Shown one piece after another: positions 37,571-46,429 of a stretch of DNA of 47,587 nucleotides. The first letter of the stretch is position 1, and every line of letters begins with the position of its first letter. The stretch spans positions 1-47,587 of the forward strand of contig PLSP01000133.1 in NCBI GenBank assembly GCA_003165195.1. Reading direction: 5' to 3'. Below the pieces are notes generated by a model. That model was given only the letters and a program-made list of their open reading frames with translations, searched no databases and was not told the origin of the DNA. Source of the DNA: Candidatus Bathyarchaeota archaeon. Its GTDB lineage: Archaea > Thermoproteota > Bathyarchaeia > Bathyarchaeales > Bathycorpusculaceae. A program made the translations under genes and the position numbers.

Positions 37571-37584
37571 CATATATCTTATAA
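37571..37584 (+). promoter_or_regulatory. Candidate TATA box of pilin gene
   Basis: atatatcttataag ~65 bp upstream of the ATG at 37647; aaggaggtg SD follows at ~37627. Confidence 0.45.
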
Positions 37585-37646
37585 GGCTGAGAAACAAGAA
37601 AGAGCCTAACCTGAACTAACTCAGATAAGGAGGTGCAATTAAAAAA

Positions 37647-38105
37647 ATGAATTATAAACGTCTAATGAAAAATTCAAAGGCAATTTCCCCAATATTCGCC
37701 ACCCTGATTCTAATCGCAATTGCAGTTATCGCCGGAGTAGTTGTCTACATGTTCACATCTGGAACACTAGCAACTATGACAGCAGGCGGAACCGCAGGAA
37801 CAGAAAAAGTTGCAATACAAGGAGTAAACCTTAACGCTACTGCAAGCCCATCCTCAGTGATAGTTTACGCACAATCTACCAACACTATGGCAGTAACCAT
37901 AAACAGCATCATCATTAAAAACACCAATGGAGACATCGTCTGTTCCGTAGCCCCAACAAGCGGCGCAACATTGCTATCTACCGGAGCCTTATCCCCAGTC
38001 ACAGCAACAGGCCTTACCGGCGTGACAACAGGAACACCATATTCAATAACACTTGTCAGCACAAAAGGCGGTAGCTTCGTTTCATCGCAAATTATTGCAG
38101 GTTAA
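37647..38105 (+). CDS. Archaeal type IV pilin N-terminal domain protein
   Basis: MNYKRLMKNSKAISPIFATLILIAIAVIAGVVVYMFTSG. Confidence 0.88.
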   Translation: MNYKRLMKNSKAISPIFATLILIAIAVIAGVVVYMFTSGTLATMTAGGTAGTEKVAIQGVNLNATASPSSVIVYAQSTNTMAVTINSIIIKNTNGDIVCSVAPTSGATLLSTGALSPVTATGLTGVTTGTPYSITLVSTKGGSFVSSQIIAG

Positions 38106-38358
38106 ATAAACCAGATTGGGTTTTTTCCCAAATTCTTTCTTTTCAATCTAAAATTAAAGCATATTTTAAGTAACCTAATTAACCGTTCTTCTGTCGGTAG
38201 GCGGGGTCGAACATTTTAGAAAATATCATTAGTTTTTCAGAGGCAGCAAGTTTGTACGCGATTTCTTGTTTTTTTTCATTGCTTGCATCGATGGTCTGCG
38301 GTTTTTTCTCAGTATATAAGTGAACTGTGGGAAGGAATGCTTGGATGTCAGATTCCAC

Positions 38359-38742
38359 ATGGGCACTAACCTTGAAGAGCTAAAGCAACGTCTCTGCAGA
38401 CTGGAAAGGAAAAACGAGCAAGAAGTTTTGACGTTAATTGAGGTGCTGTCAAACGCGGCTTTTTTTGGTGACTTAAAAAAAGCAAGCTGCGAATTTGCCG
38501 AAAATGGGCAATGTGGCTTCTTTATTTTAGAGCCTCAAGCCAAAAACAAGATTCCAATTATCAGCGATTGCCACATAAGTGAATGCGAGGAACTTGGCGC
38601 ACATTGCCACATAGAGCTTTCGGATATCACCTGTGCTTTCTGCCAGCAACTGAGTGATGAACAGAAATTTTCTCTTCAAGTGAAAAGTTTCAAAAATGGA
38701 GATCTGCTAAAGGAGCGCTACTGGGTGGATTTGAGAAAATGA
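38359..38742 (+). CDS. Cys-rich hypothetical protein
   Basis: ORF 38320..38742; TATA-like tatataag at ~38312 argues for the downstream start (MGTNLEELKQRL); many Cys/His. Confidence 0.55.
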   Translation: MGTNLEELKQRLCRLERKNEQEVLTLIEVLSNAAFFGDLKKASCEFAENGQCGFFILEPQAKNKIPIISDCHISECEELGAHCHIELSDITCAFCQQLSDEQKFSLQVKSFKNGDLLKERYWVDLRK

Positions 38743-40898
38743 CCAAAAAAACAAACATATTTGTAATTTCATTGATTTTTATGGTTCTGGCGTCGACTTG
38801 CCTAGTTTTTAGCCACGACATCGGTTTTGCTTCAACACCTTCGGCGGCTAAACTGGCAGTAACCATAGCGCCAACCAGCGTACCTGCCGATAACAGCACA
38901 TACAACTGTGTTTTTGTGCAGTTGCAGGATGCTAACGGTCAACCCGTCAGAGCATTACAAGACACAACAATAAATTTGGCATCTTCTCTCACCAACATTG
39001 GAACAGTAGACCCCTCAATCATCATCCCTCTAAACCAAACCTACGCGTCCGCAAACTTCTATTCCACGTTCACTCCCGGGACAACAACAATTTCTGTCTC
39101 AGCTAACGGGTTTGCAAACGTACAAGCAGCGGTTACAACCGTTGCCCCTATTCCTTCAGCGATAGCTGTGTATGGTTTTCCGTCAACTTTGCCAGCTGAC
39201 GGCAATCAATACCCGGCTATAATGGTGCAGCTTCAGGATTCAAACGGTTACCCTGCCCGAGCACCCCAAGCAGGCGTCCAAGTACAACTTTCATGCTCAG
39301 ACACAATTGATGTTGGCAATGTCTCCTCATCGGTGACGATTCCCGCTGGGCAAACATATGCAATAGCCAACATCACAACAACTATTCAGGCAGAAACGGC
39401 TGCGCAGCTCGAGTCAGCTGTAATTACCGCTGTGTCACAGGGATACATGTCTGGAGAGGCGACAATAACCACCACCCCCATTGCCAGCAACCCTACAAAA
39501 CTTGAAACCTTCGTTGGGCCCGCACAGTTTCCCTCCGATAACAACACCTATAGTGAAATTGCTGTTGAATTACAGAATGACACAGGTTACGCCGCCATAG
39601 CGCCATCAAACCAATCCATAACTTTGTCGTCATCTGACCAAACAGTGGCCCAAATCAATTCAACAATAACTATTTCGCAGTCGCAAACTTACGCGTTAGC
39701 AACACTCAACACAACCTACAAGGCAGGCACCACAACCCTGACTGCAACAGCCAACAACCTTCAAACCAACTACCAATCAATACGCACAGTCGGGTTCACT
39801 CCATCAAAACTAGCACTTTTCTGTATTCCATCAACATTGCCAGCAGATAAATCGACGTATGATGCTATCGTTGTGCAGCTGCAGGATTCTTCGGGTCGAC
39901 CAGCTATAGATCCAACAGGCGATGTAATCGTTCGGCTGTTTTCTTCGCAGCCAACGGTGGCAACGGTCAACTCAACCTTGACGATTCCTTTTGGTCAAAC
40001 GCAGGCAGCTGGAGGCATAACCGTAACAAGCAATCCAGGTTCAGCCATGATTACCGGACAAACCTCAAACTATGCAACGGGGCAGGCGACAATAACATCC
40101 TACCTTATCGATTACTCGCCTCTGCAGATAACGTTGTCCGCTAACCCTCAAAGTATCTATGTCGGCAACGGCACAGCCATAACGGCGTACTTGACTTCGG
40201 GTGGGATTCCAGTTACAGGTGCAACAGTGTCGTTTGTGTCCAACAACGGAGGAACCTTCACTCCAACAGTTGAAGAGGGAAGCGGCATTTACAACACAAG
40301 CTTTACCGCAACTGCGAGTTGCACAGTAACGGCAAGTGCTTCAAAAATGGGTTATCAAAACAACCAAACTACGTTACAAATAATGGTTCAGCCAACTCCA
40401 ACCCCGTCTCCAACTGCAACGCCCACGGCGACTCCCACTCCAGCTCCAACTCCAACCCCGGCGCCAGTAAGCATGGGCAGTCTACAATTCCTAATCGTTA
40501 ACGCCGACCAAGCGCCCTTAAACGATGTGCTAGTTACCTCAACCGCTCAACCAGACAACGTGAATACGCTACTTGACTTCACGAACTCCACAGGATACGT
40601 CACCTTTGCAAACCTTGCGCCTGGAACGTATTCCTTCAACATCGCTGAAAACGGATACGCACCACAGAACGAAACACTCACCGTTAACACCCAACCGATA
40701 TCTCTCACCATAACCTTGGAATCCAAGACTTCCGCCGCCCTTAACCCAAGCTACGGCAACACCGTTCCAATAATAATAGTCATCGTCGTAGTTGCTTTGG
40801 CTTTGTCTCTTGTTAGCGGGCTCTACATGATAAGCTTGAGAAGATCCAGGAAGATTAGGAAACTGCAAGAGCTGCAACAGGAATTCCAAAACAAATAA
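38739..40898 (+). CDS. Secreted Ig-like repeat surface protein with PT-rich linker and C-terminal TM
   Basis: Signal peptide; repeats 'PSTLPADxxxYxAIxVQLQDSxGxPA'; PTPTPSPTATPTATPTPAPTPTPAP; carboxypeptidase-regulatory-like domain; TM + RRSRK. Confidence 0.85.
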   Translation: MTKKTNIFVISLIFMVLASTCLVFSHDIGFASTPSAAKLAVTIAPTSVPADNSTYNCVFVQLQDANGQPVRALQDTTINLASSLTNIGTVDPSIIIPLNQTYASANFYSTFTPGTTTISVSANGFANVQAAVTTVAPIPSAIAVYGFPSTLPADGNQYPAIMVQLQDSNGYPARAPQAGVQVQLSCSDTIDVGNVSSSVTIPAGQTYAIANITTTIQAETAAQLESAVITAVSQGYMSGEATITTTPIASNPTKLETFVGPAQFPSDNNTYSEIAVELQNDTGYAAIAPSNQSITLSSSDQTVAQINSTITISQSQTYALATLNTTYKAGTTTLTATANNLQTNYQSIRTVGFTPSKLALFCIPSTLPADKSTYDAIVVQLQDSSGRPAIDPTGDVIVRLFSSQPTVATVNSTLTIPFGQTQAAGGITVTSNPGSAMITGQTSNYATGQATITSYLIDYSPLQITLSANPQSIYVGNGTAITAYLTSGGIPVTGATVSFVSNNGGTFTPTVEEGSGIYNTSFTATASCTVTASASKMGYQNNQTTLQIMVQPTPTPSPTATPTATPTPAPTPTPAPVSMGSLQFLIVNADQAPLNDVLVTSTAQPDNVNTLLDFTNSTGYVTFANLAPGTYSFNIAENGYAPQNETLTVNTQPISLTITLESKTSAALNPSYGNTVPIIIVIVVVALALSLVSGLYMISLRRSRKIRKLQELQQEFQNK

Positions 40899-40918
40899 AC
40901 GACCCCAATCTGCTTGCC

Positions 40919-40968
40919 CTATTTACCTATGAAGTTTGCTGAAAATACTAGACCCTTATTCCGCCTCA
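40919..40968 (-). repeat. Degenerate hairpin repeat unit 3A'
   Basis: Reverse complement: ggcggaataagggtctagtattttcagcaaacttcataggtaaatagg. Confidence 0.6.
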
Positions 40969-41027
40969 ACTTTTCCATTGCACATAATCCACATCCGAAA
41001 AAGGCGATGCCATGCATCCAATTTTTG

Positions 41028-41087
41028 TATGAAAAATCTGGTTTTTTCATAGCACTTCAATGAAAGCTTGCTTTATGAGATTTACCT
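41028..41087 (-). repeat. Three-segment element with alternative hairpins, copy 2
   Basis: Reverse complement aggtaaatctcataaagcaagctttcattgaagtgctatgaaaaaaccagatttttcata; differs from copy 1 by ~3 substitutions and one 1-nt indel. Confidence 0.75.
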
Positions 41088-41124
41088 AATGAAACCTATG
41101 TAAAATGTAGACCCCTATCCCTCC
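41078..41124 (-). repeat. Hairpin repeat unit 3A
   Basis: Reverse complement: ggagggataggggtctacattttacataggtttcattaggtaaatc. Confidence 0.75.
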
Positions 41125-41155
41125 TTTGCTCTCTGAAGTGGCAGGTTGGGTTTGC

Positions 41156-41203
41156 CTATTTGAAGATAGAAAATCGTTTCAAATAGTAGACCCCTCCCCT
41201 CCT
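41156..41203 (-). repeat. Hairpin repeat unit 3B
   Basis: Reverse complement aggaggggaggggtcta; arms CTATTTGAA (41156-41164) / TTCAAATAG (41178-41186). Confidence 0.85.
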
Positions 41204-41231
41204 ACGTTTCCACGAGCTATCCCGCTTAGAC

Positions 41232-41280
41232 CAATTTTACCGAAAAAAACCCGTGTAAAATTGAGACCCCTATCCTCCTT
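41232..41280 (-). repeat. Hairpin repeat unit 3C
   Basis: Reverse complement aaggaggataggggtctc; arms CAATTTTAC (41232-41240) / GTAAAATTG (41255-41263). Confidence 0.85.
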
Positions 41281-41321
41281 GACGTTGCGCTTGTATGGGT
41301 TAGAGGGCGATGCTTTGATCG

Positions 41322-41370
41322 CTTTTTGGCTATAGAAATTTTGTGCAAATAGTAGGCCCCTATCCCTCCT
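41322..41370 (-). repeat. Hairpin repeat unit 3D
   Basis: Reverse complement aggagggataggggcctactatttgcacaaaatttctatagccaaaaagcg; imperfect stem. Confidence 0.7.
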
Positions 41371-41518
41371 ACCGTTCAGCCGCCTTATCTGGTTCACTAG
41401 GACAACCAAATAAGCAAACAGACAAGCATAGAGATTTTGATCTCAATCGGGGCATCGGCGGGTTCTATTTCACGCCAGAAAGACGCTACTAAAAAAATAA
41501 CAATTTTTGGTTGCTTTT

Positions 41519-41734
41519 TTATGGCTTAAAAATGCATAAGCCTTTTCTTGTATCTTCTTCAAAAGTTAACGTTCGTTTTTGAAGAAACTCCGAGATGTCT
41601 TGACGATTATAATTTCCTTTAACACATAGCTGGTAGCTGTCAGGTTTTCTCTGTTCGATAAGCACCCAAGAAGGTAAAATTAAATGTTCAGCACTCAGCT
41701 CTTTCAGAAGTGCCACTGCTTCCCCTCGCCTCAT
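41519..41734 (-). CDS. Small hypothetical protein
   Basis: 71 aa ORF with protein-like composition. Confidence 0.5.
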   Translation of the reverse strand: MRRGEAVALLKELSAEHLILPSWVLIEQRKPDSYQLCVKGNYNRQDISEFLQKRTLTFEEDTRKGLCIFKP

Positions 41735-41989
41735 CCCTCTCTCCCAATTGCACCTGAACGTACAGCACTAATAATGCTTTCTGTTTTCTCCAACAAAAAT
41801 TAGCCAAGTTTTCGTGATGAGAATTCTCAAAGTTGCAGGGCGCAGAACGAAAGAAATTAAGCCTTATTTACTTAAATTAGCGGCTTTCGTTTTCTCATAC
41901 AAAGCAGGAGGAAGACAACAACGACCCATCAACAAAAGAGTCCGAGTTTTCTTGATTTTATCCATACAGGTTATTTGAATAATCAAGTC

Positions 41990-42274
41990 TTAAGTTTTTG
42001 CCATTGCACTGTCTGGATTTTCTCTACTTTCAGCGGGTTTCCAAATATTTTTTAGTTTTAAGGGATCTATTATTGGTACCCCTTGAGTTATGCAACCTTC
42101 CATTTCTGTGATAAATTCTTCGGGCGAAACAAGTGCTGTTATTATTACGTTTTCATTCTCGATTTTCAACCTTGCTTTTTTGCCAGGTTTCAACCCGATT
42201 TTATCTCGAATTTCTTTTGGTATTAAAATCCGTCCTTTGTGATCAATTATGACTTCGTTTGACATTTTAGTCAA
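41990..42274 (-). CDS. AbrB/MazE/SpoVT family DNA-binding protein
   Basis: MSNEVIIDHKGRILIPKEIRDKIGLKPGKKARLKIENENVIITA. Confidence 0.9.
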   Translation of the reverse strand: MTKMSNEVIIDHKGRILIPKEIRDKIGLKPGKKARLKIENENVIITALVSPEEFITEMEGCITQGVPIIDPLKLKNIWKPAESRENPDSAMAKT

Positions 42275-42282
42275 TTAAACAA

Positions 42283-42295
42283 TCCCATCGTGGGA
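42283..42295. promoter_or_regulatory. Inverted repeat TCCCA-TCG-TGGGA upstream of AbrB-like gene
   Basis: Read directly, 9 nt upstream of the start at 42274. Confidence 0.35.
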
Positions 42296-42424
42296 ATATG
42301 AACTTTCAGTTTGCTTCATCTAGATTTCAGTAAAACAGATTGATTTCGTTGACGGGGAATTTGGCTAAAAGATTTTAGCAAGTGAAATTGGCAAAAGCCT
42401 AATTCATCTTAAAAATGAAAGCAG

Positions 42425-43012
42425 TTATTCTTTTGTGTTGGCTAGTTTGAAGTAGCTGAATTTTCTTACAAATGCTGCGATGCCCATGGCTTCGGAGAAA
42501 AACGCTAATGAAATCATTATTGGCGCTAGTGTTATTCCCCATGGAGTGTAATTTAGAATTAAGCCGACTAGGGGTACAACGGCAAGGCTCAATCCGATTG
42601 AGAGAGCAAACCGTTCAAGCTCATCTAATTCGCTTGCTCTTGGATACAGCGCAGCAATCAGAGTTGCGCCAGGCAGAAACAAAATGAAGACCCCGCCCAA
42701 AGCGTACCTAACATAAAGAAGGGGCGAAGCGTCAAAGAGAAAGACGGCTGAAAACGTAAAAGACACCAAAGCTGTGAGAGCCCAAAACCAGAGGTTTTCA
42801 AGGTGAAAAACATAGCTTGCGAGTTTGACTGGAGGGTTTGTCTCTGCCAGTTCAAGCTCACCCCTTTTCCACAGAACGTAAACTGTTTTGGCTGCATCCT
42901 TAAACTTTAGACCCTTATCTTTCACAAGTGCATTAACCAGTTCGGAAACGGTGGGATTGCTTAAAGAGAGTGCCGTATCCTTAACTGTTTTCTCCAAATA
43001 TGCACTCATCAC
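42425..43012 (-). CDS. DUF1616-like membrane protein
   Basis: YALGGVFILFLPGATLIAALYPRASELDELERFALSIGLSLAVVPLVGLILNYTPWGI. Confidence 0.8.
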   Translation of the reverse strand: MMSAYLEKTVKDTALSLSNPTVSELVNALVKDKGLKFKDAAKTVYVLWKRGELELAETNPPVKLASYVFHLENLWFWALTALVSFTFSAVFLFDASPLLYVRYALGGVFILFLPGATLIAALYPRASELDELERFALSIGLSLAVVPLVGLILNYTPWGITLAPIMISLAFFSEAMGIAAFVRKFSYFKLANTKE

Positions 43013-43047
43013 CGCTTCCTCACTTTGCCCCTAATGCCAGTTACTCA

Positions 43048-43060
43048 TGAACTTTTTATA
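43048..43060 (+). promoter_or_regulatory. Candidate TATA box
   Basis: actttttatatatg, ~45-50 bp upstream of the preferred start at 43107. Confidence 0.5.
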
Positions 43061-43106
43061 TATGCCTTGTGCTAAGAGAACCGTAGTCTATGGGGACAAT
43101 GAGGGG

Positions 43107-44075
43107 ATGAAGGTTTCACCAAAAATAGTATTAGCTCTGCTGCTAATGCTTATGTTATCATCAATCGCAATTACTTTTGCTCAACCCATATCCGCAGGAG
43201 ACGCCCAAAACTCAGTTTACAGCGCCTACAAATCACTTGTCGACGCGTACAATGCTGGCGCAGACATAAGCAAATTAACGGTTTTGTTAAATCAAGCCAT
43301 AAATTTGACTTCTCAAGCCCAAACACTGGCTATCGTGAATCCTGTGCAATCTCAGGCCTTAGCGTCTCAGGCTCAAGGTATAGCACAGAATGTTACTGCC
43401 CAAGCAGCAGCCGCTAAACTAAATGGACCCGCAATAAGCCCACTTGTTTTGGTAACCTTAGCTGTTGTGTTGGTGGTTTGCGGTTGCGTAGTTTACATTT
43501 ATGGGCCTGGGCTTTTGTGGAAGGGTTGGTTTAGGTTTAGGAAGAATTATCATGTTGCGATTAAGAAATCGCCGAGCAAAGGCAAAGGTTTGGCGGTTAC
43601 GTGGGAAGAAGTCTGCGCAGTAATTTTAGGGATAACCGTCATAATAGCTCTGGTTGCTACTGTACCTTTTTTCCTTCCCAGGGGTTCGTCAGAACAGTTT
43701 TCGGAACTAGGTGTTTTAGGTCCTAATATGCAACTTGGGGATTATCCATCACAGGTAGTTGCAGGCCAACCAGTAAGCCTCTACGTGTATGTGGGTAACC
43801 AGATGAATGAACCGATGTATTACGATGTTATGATTAAACTTGGAGACAATAACACAGTCACTGATCCAGCCCCAATTACTGCGGTCCAGCAATTCAGCAG
43901 TGTTGTGCCTTACAATGGGACATGGATTTTCCCGGTAAACGTCACTTTGACGCAGGCTGGATTGAACCAAAGAATCCTGTTTGAGCTGTGGATCTACAAT
44001 TCAACCATAAGCCAGCTGCAGTATAATCAGAGATGGGGTCAAGTTTGGCTTAACGTAACAGCGCCAGCCACTTAA
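43107..44075 (+). CDS. Membrane protein with DUF1616-like C-terminal extracellular domain
   Basis: ORF 43047..44075; ATG at 43107 begins a signal peptide (MKVSPKIVLALLLMLMLSSIAITFAQ); C-terminal SELGVLGPNMQLGDYPSQVVAGQPVSLYVYVGN. Confidence 0.75.
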   Translation: MKVSPKIVLALLLMLMLSSIAITFAQPISAGDAQNSVYSAYKSLVDAYNAGADISKLTVLLNQAINLTSQAQTLAIVNPVQSQALASQAQGIAQNVTAQAAAAKLNGPAISPLVLVTLAVVLVVCGCVVYIYGPGLLWKGWFRFRKNYHVAIKKSPSKGKGLAVTWEEVCAVILGITVIIALVATVPFFLPRGSSEQFSELGVLGPNMQLGDYPSQVVAGQPVSLYVYVGNQMNEPMYYDVMIKLGDNNTVTDPAPITAVQQFSSVVPYNGTWIFPVNVTLTQAGLNQRILFELWIYNSTISQLQYNQRWGQVWLNVTAPAT

Positions 44076-44111
44076 AATAATAAAGCCAAGAGAGTTGCGG
44101 GGAACTGAACA

Positions 44112-45242
44112 GTGGAGCCTTTAGCCTTCAAAATGCTTTTCCGAAAAAAAGGCACAGCATCAGCCATCATTGCAATTGCACTTCTAATTGCCCTGATAAC
44201 CGCTACCAACTCGCTTGTAAACAACATTAACTCGCAAACGTCTTTGATAAGTGGCTTAGCAAGCATAGGTCAAGGCTATCTTATAACAAGTAAGAATGCT
44301 TCTTCGCTAACCGATAGCGAAGTAGATGCGTCCCTGATCAATCAGATTAGCAATAACTCAAATGTTGCATACGCCACCAGTCAAGAAATAATTCAAGGAA
44401 CTTTAACGACAGAAAATGGAAGTTACTCCGTTAACATACTTGGCGTAAATAATCTCGAAGCTTACCTGGACAATAATGGTGCAAGTATCAATGGAACGGT
44501 CTGCCAAAATCAAACCGATGTGGATGTAGGCGTTATTTTAGCGAATCTTGCTTCAATAGGTGTTAATGACTCAGTATCGGTAACTGTCGATAATAATAGC
44601 TTCCAACTAAGTGTTGCCGGAATTACGCAAACCACAAAACAAAGCGACAGCGAACTGATAATGCCTCTAGAAACTCTTCAAACCCTCACTGGAAACCGGC
44701 AAACAGTCAATTTTATTGAACTCTCTTTTAACAACCAATCTGACAACAAAACAATCGCAAGCTTTAGTCAAACTCTGCCCTCAAACCTAAAACTAACCAA
44801 GATTCAGCAAATACAAACCTTCGTCGACGACATCAACACCCAAACAATCAATTTCATAAACGTCTGGTCGGTTGCCGTCTACGCATTAATTGCCGCTGCC
44901 TCCTACGTGATTGCAACCCGACTTGTTGACGAGGCAAAATACGAGCTCTTTATGCTAAGGGCTCTTGGAACAAAAAGAAAAGCCGTAATTTCGCTTATTA
45001 TTTCTGTTATCTTAACCATAGCCTTTGTTGGTTCACTTTTTGGAATCGCATTAGGTATAGTTGGAACCCAATTTGTTGCGACAGGTGTACGGTGGGTGTG
45101 GGGAAGTTTTACTCTTGCACCTTTCTTGCAACCATTACAAGCATTTGAAATTCTCTTGATTGCACTTGCATCATGCCTATTAGGAAGCATATATCCAGCG
45201 GCAAAAACCGCCCAAACATTGGCGACGGAGAATTCGCAATGA
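44112..45242 (+). CDS. FtsX-like ABC transporter permease
   Basis: N-terminal TM, MacB-like periplasmic domain, C-terminal three TMs (ELFMLRALGTKRKAVISLIISVILTIAFVGSLFGIALG). Confidence 0.85.
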   Translation: MEPLAFKMLFRKKGTASAIIAIALLIALITATNSLVNNINSQTSLISGLASIGQGYLITSKNASSLTDSEVDASLINQISNNSNVAYATSQEIIQGTLTTENGSYSVNILGVNNLEAYLDNNGASINGTVCQNQTDVDVGVILANLASIGVNDSVSVTVDNNSFQLSVAGITQTTKQSDSELIMPLETLQTLTGNRQTVNFIELSFNNQSDNKTIASFSQTLPSNLKLTKIQQIQTFVDDINTQTINFINVWSVAVYALIAAASYVIATRLVDEAKYELFMLRALGTKRKAVISLIISVILTIAFVGSLFGIALGIVGTQFVATGVRWVWGSFTLAPFLQPLQAFEILLIALASCLLGSIYPAAKTAQTLATENSQ

Positions 45243-46429
45243 GTCTCCTCCGTGTCAAGTACTTGCGCAAAAAGCGAATACTAGCATTAATCGTAATATT
45301 GACGCTGACTTCAACGCTTTTCTCAGTGACTGCTTACAGTTTCCTTGGCTTCTACAACGGCTTCTCAGCGTTTGAGGGCCAAACAAACAATATCATAGCG
45401 ATTTACAGCGAAAGGGGCAACTCACCCTTCTCCGGGATTGTTCCAATCAGCCTACAAGATAATTTAACTAGAGTTCACGGAGTAATATCTACTAGCCCAG
45501 AGGCTATTACGCCCTGCATAATAAATGGTCAATCAATATTTGTCCGAGGCGTTATCCCCCAGGAGTTATCCAACCTCAATCAACTAACCATTCTCCAAGG
45601 AGAAAACTTGAACCTAACAGACACAAACTCAGCAATAATAGGTGTAAATGTAGCTCAAAGACTAAACCTCAAACCCGGCGATGAAATATTGGCTACGGGC
45701 GTTCTTTCAGAAAAGTATGCCGAATTACAAATCAAAGGTGTCTTCCGATCAGATTCCGCGTTGGATGACGAAGCGTTAGTGCCACTGTATGTTGGACAAT
45801 GGCTGAGGGGAATACCATACGATCAAGTCACGCTGATTAGAGCTAAAATTGACTTAACCCAAACTAACAGTAACATAGTTTACCAGGAAATTGCGAATCA
45901 AACCAGCGCGCAGCCTTCGTCGCCTGGCACATCAAACAGCCAAACAGAGCAAGAACTCCAAGGGCTAATTCCTCTGGCGCAAACAAACGTTAACATCCAA
46001 AATATTGGTGTCGCAGAATCTCAACAATTCATGACAAGCTACCTAGACCGTTTTGGAATAAGCAAAGACACACTAATCATCTTATCAATAGCAGTCCTAA
46101 TATTTGCAAGCGGAACAGCAATCGTTGCCATAACACTATTCATAAAACAACATGACACTGAAACAAGCATTCTTAGATCAATAGGAGTTACGAGTAGAAA
46201 GCTGAAAAGAGATCTCTTTCTAAAAATGCTTTTTTGGTCCTTAATTGCTACCACAATTGGCACAGTAGTTAGCGTTGTCGTTTTGATGGTTTTCCAAAAT
46301 ATGGGTTACCTGCAGGTTTTGTCGCACACAATTACTTTCCAGATAGACCCATTAGTAATAGCTGCCAATTTCATTCTTCTCGCATTACTTGTCGGAGTAA
46401 ACATAGCTCGCATGGAGTTTAAGCAATGA
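45239..46429 (+). CDS. FtsX-like ABC transporter permease
   Basis: ORF 45173..46429; ATG 45239 overlaps previous stop (ATGA); TSILRSIGVTSRKLKRDLFLKMLFWSLIATTIGTVVSVVVLM. Confidence 0.85.
   Translation: MSLLRVKYLRKKRILALIVILTLTSTLFSVTAYSFLGFYNGFSAFEGQTNNIIAIYSERGNSPFSGIVPISLQDNLTRVHGVISTSPEAITPCIINGQSIFVRGVIPQELSNLNQLTILQGENLNLTDTNSAIIGVNVAQRLNLKPGDEILATGVLSEKYAELQIKGVFRSDSALDDEALVPLYVGQWLRGIPYDQVTLIRAKIDLTQTNSNIVYQEIANQTSAQPSSPGTSNSQTEQELQGLIPLAQTNVNIQNIGVAESQQFMTSYLDRFGISKDTLIILSIAVLIFASGTAIVAITLFIKQHDTETSILRSIGVTSRKLKRDLFLKMLFWSLIATTIGTVVSVVVLMVFQNMGYLQVLSHTITFQIDPLVIAANFILLALLVGVNIARMEFKQ

Noticed and set aside
40384-40460. Intergenic-type tandem repeat of ccaactcc units
   Set aside because: In frame within the 719-aa protein and encodes a PT-rich linker, common in archaeal surface proteins.
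41126-41409. ORFs 41126..41335 (+) and 41179..41409 (-)
   Set aside because: Both are made of hairpin repeat cluster 3 sequence on opposite strands; better explained as noncoding repeats.
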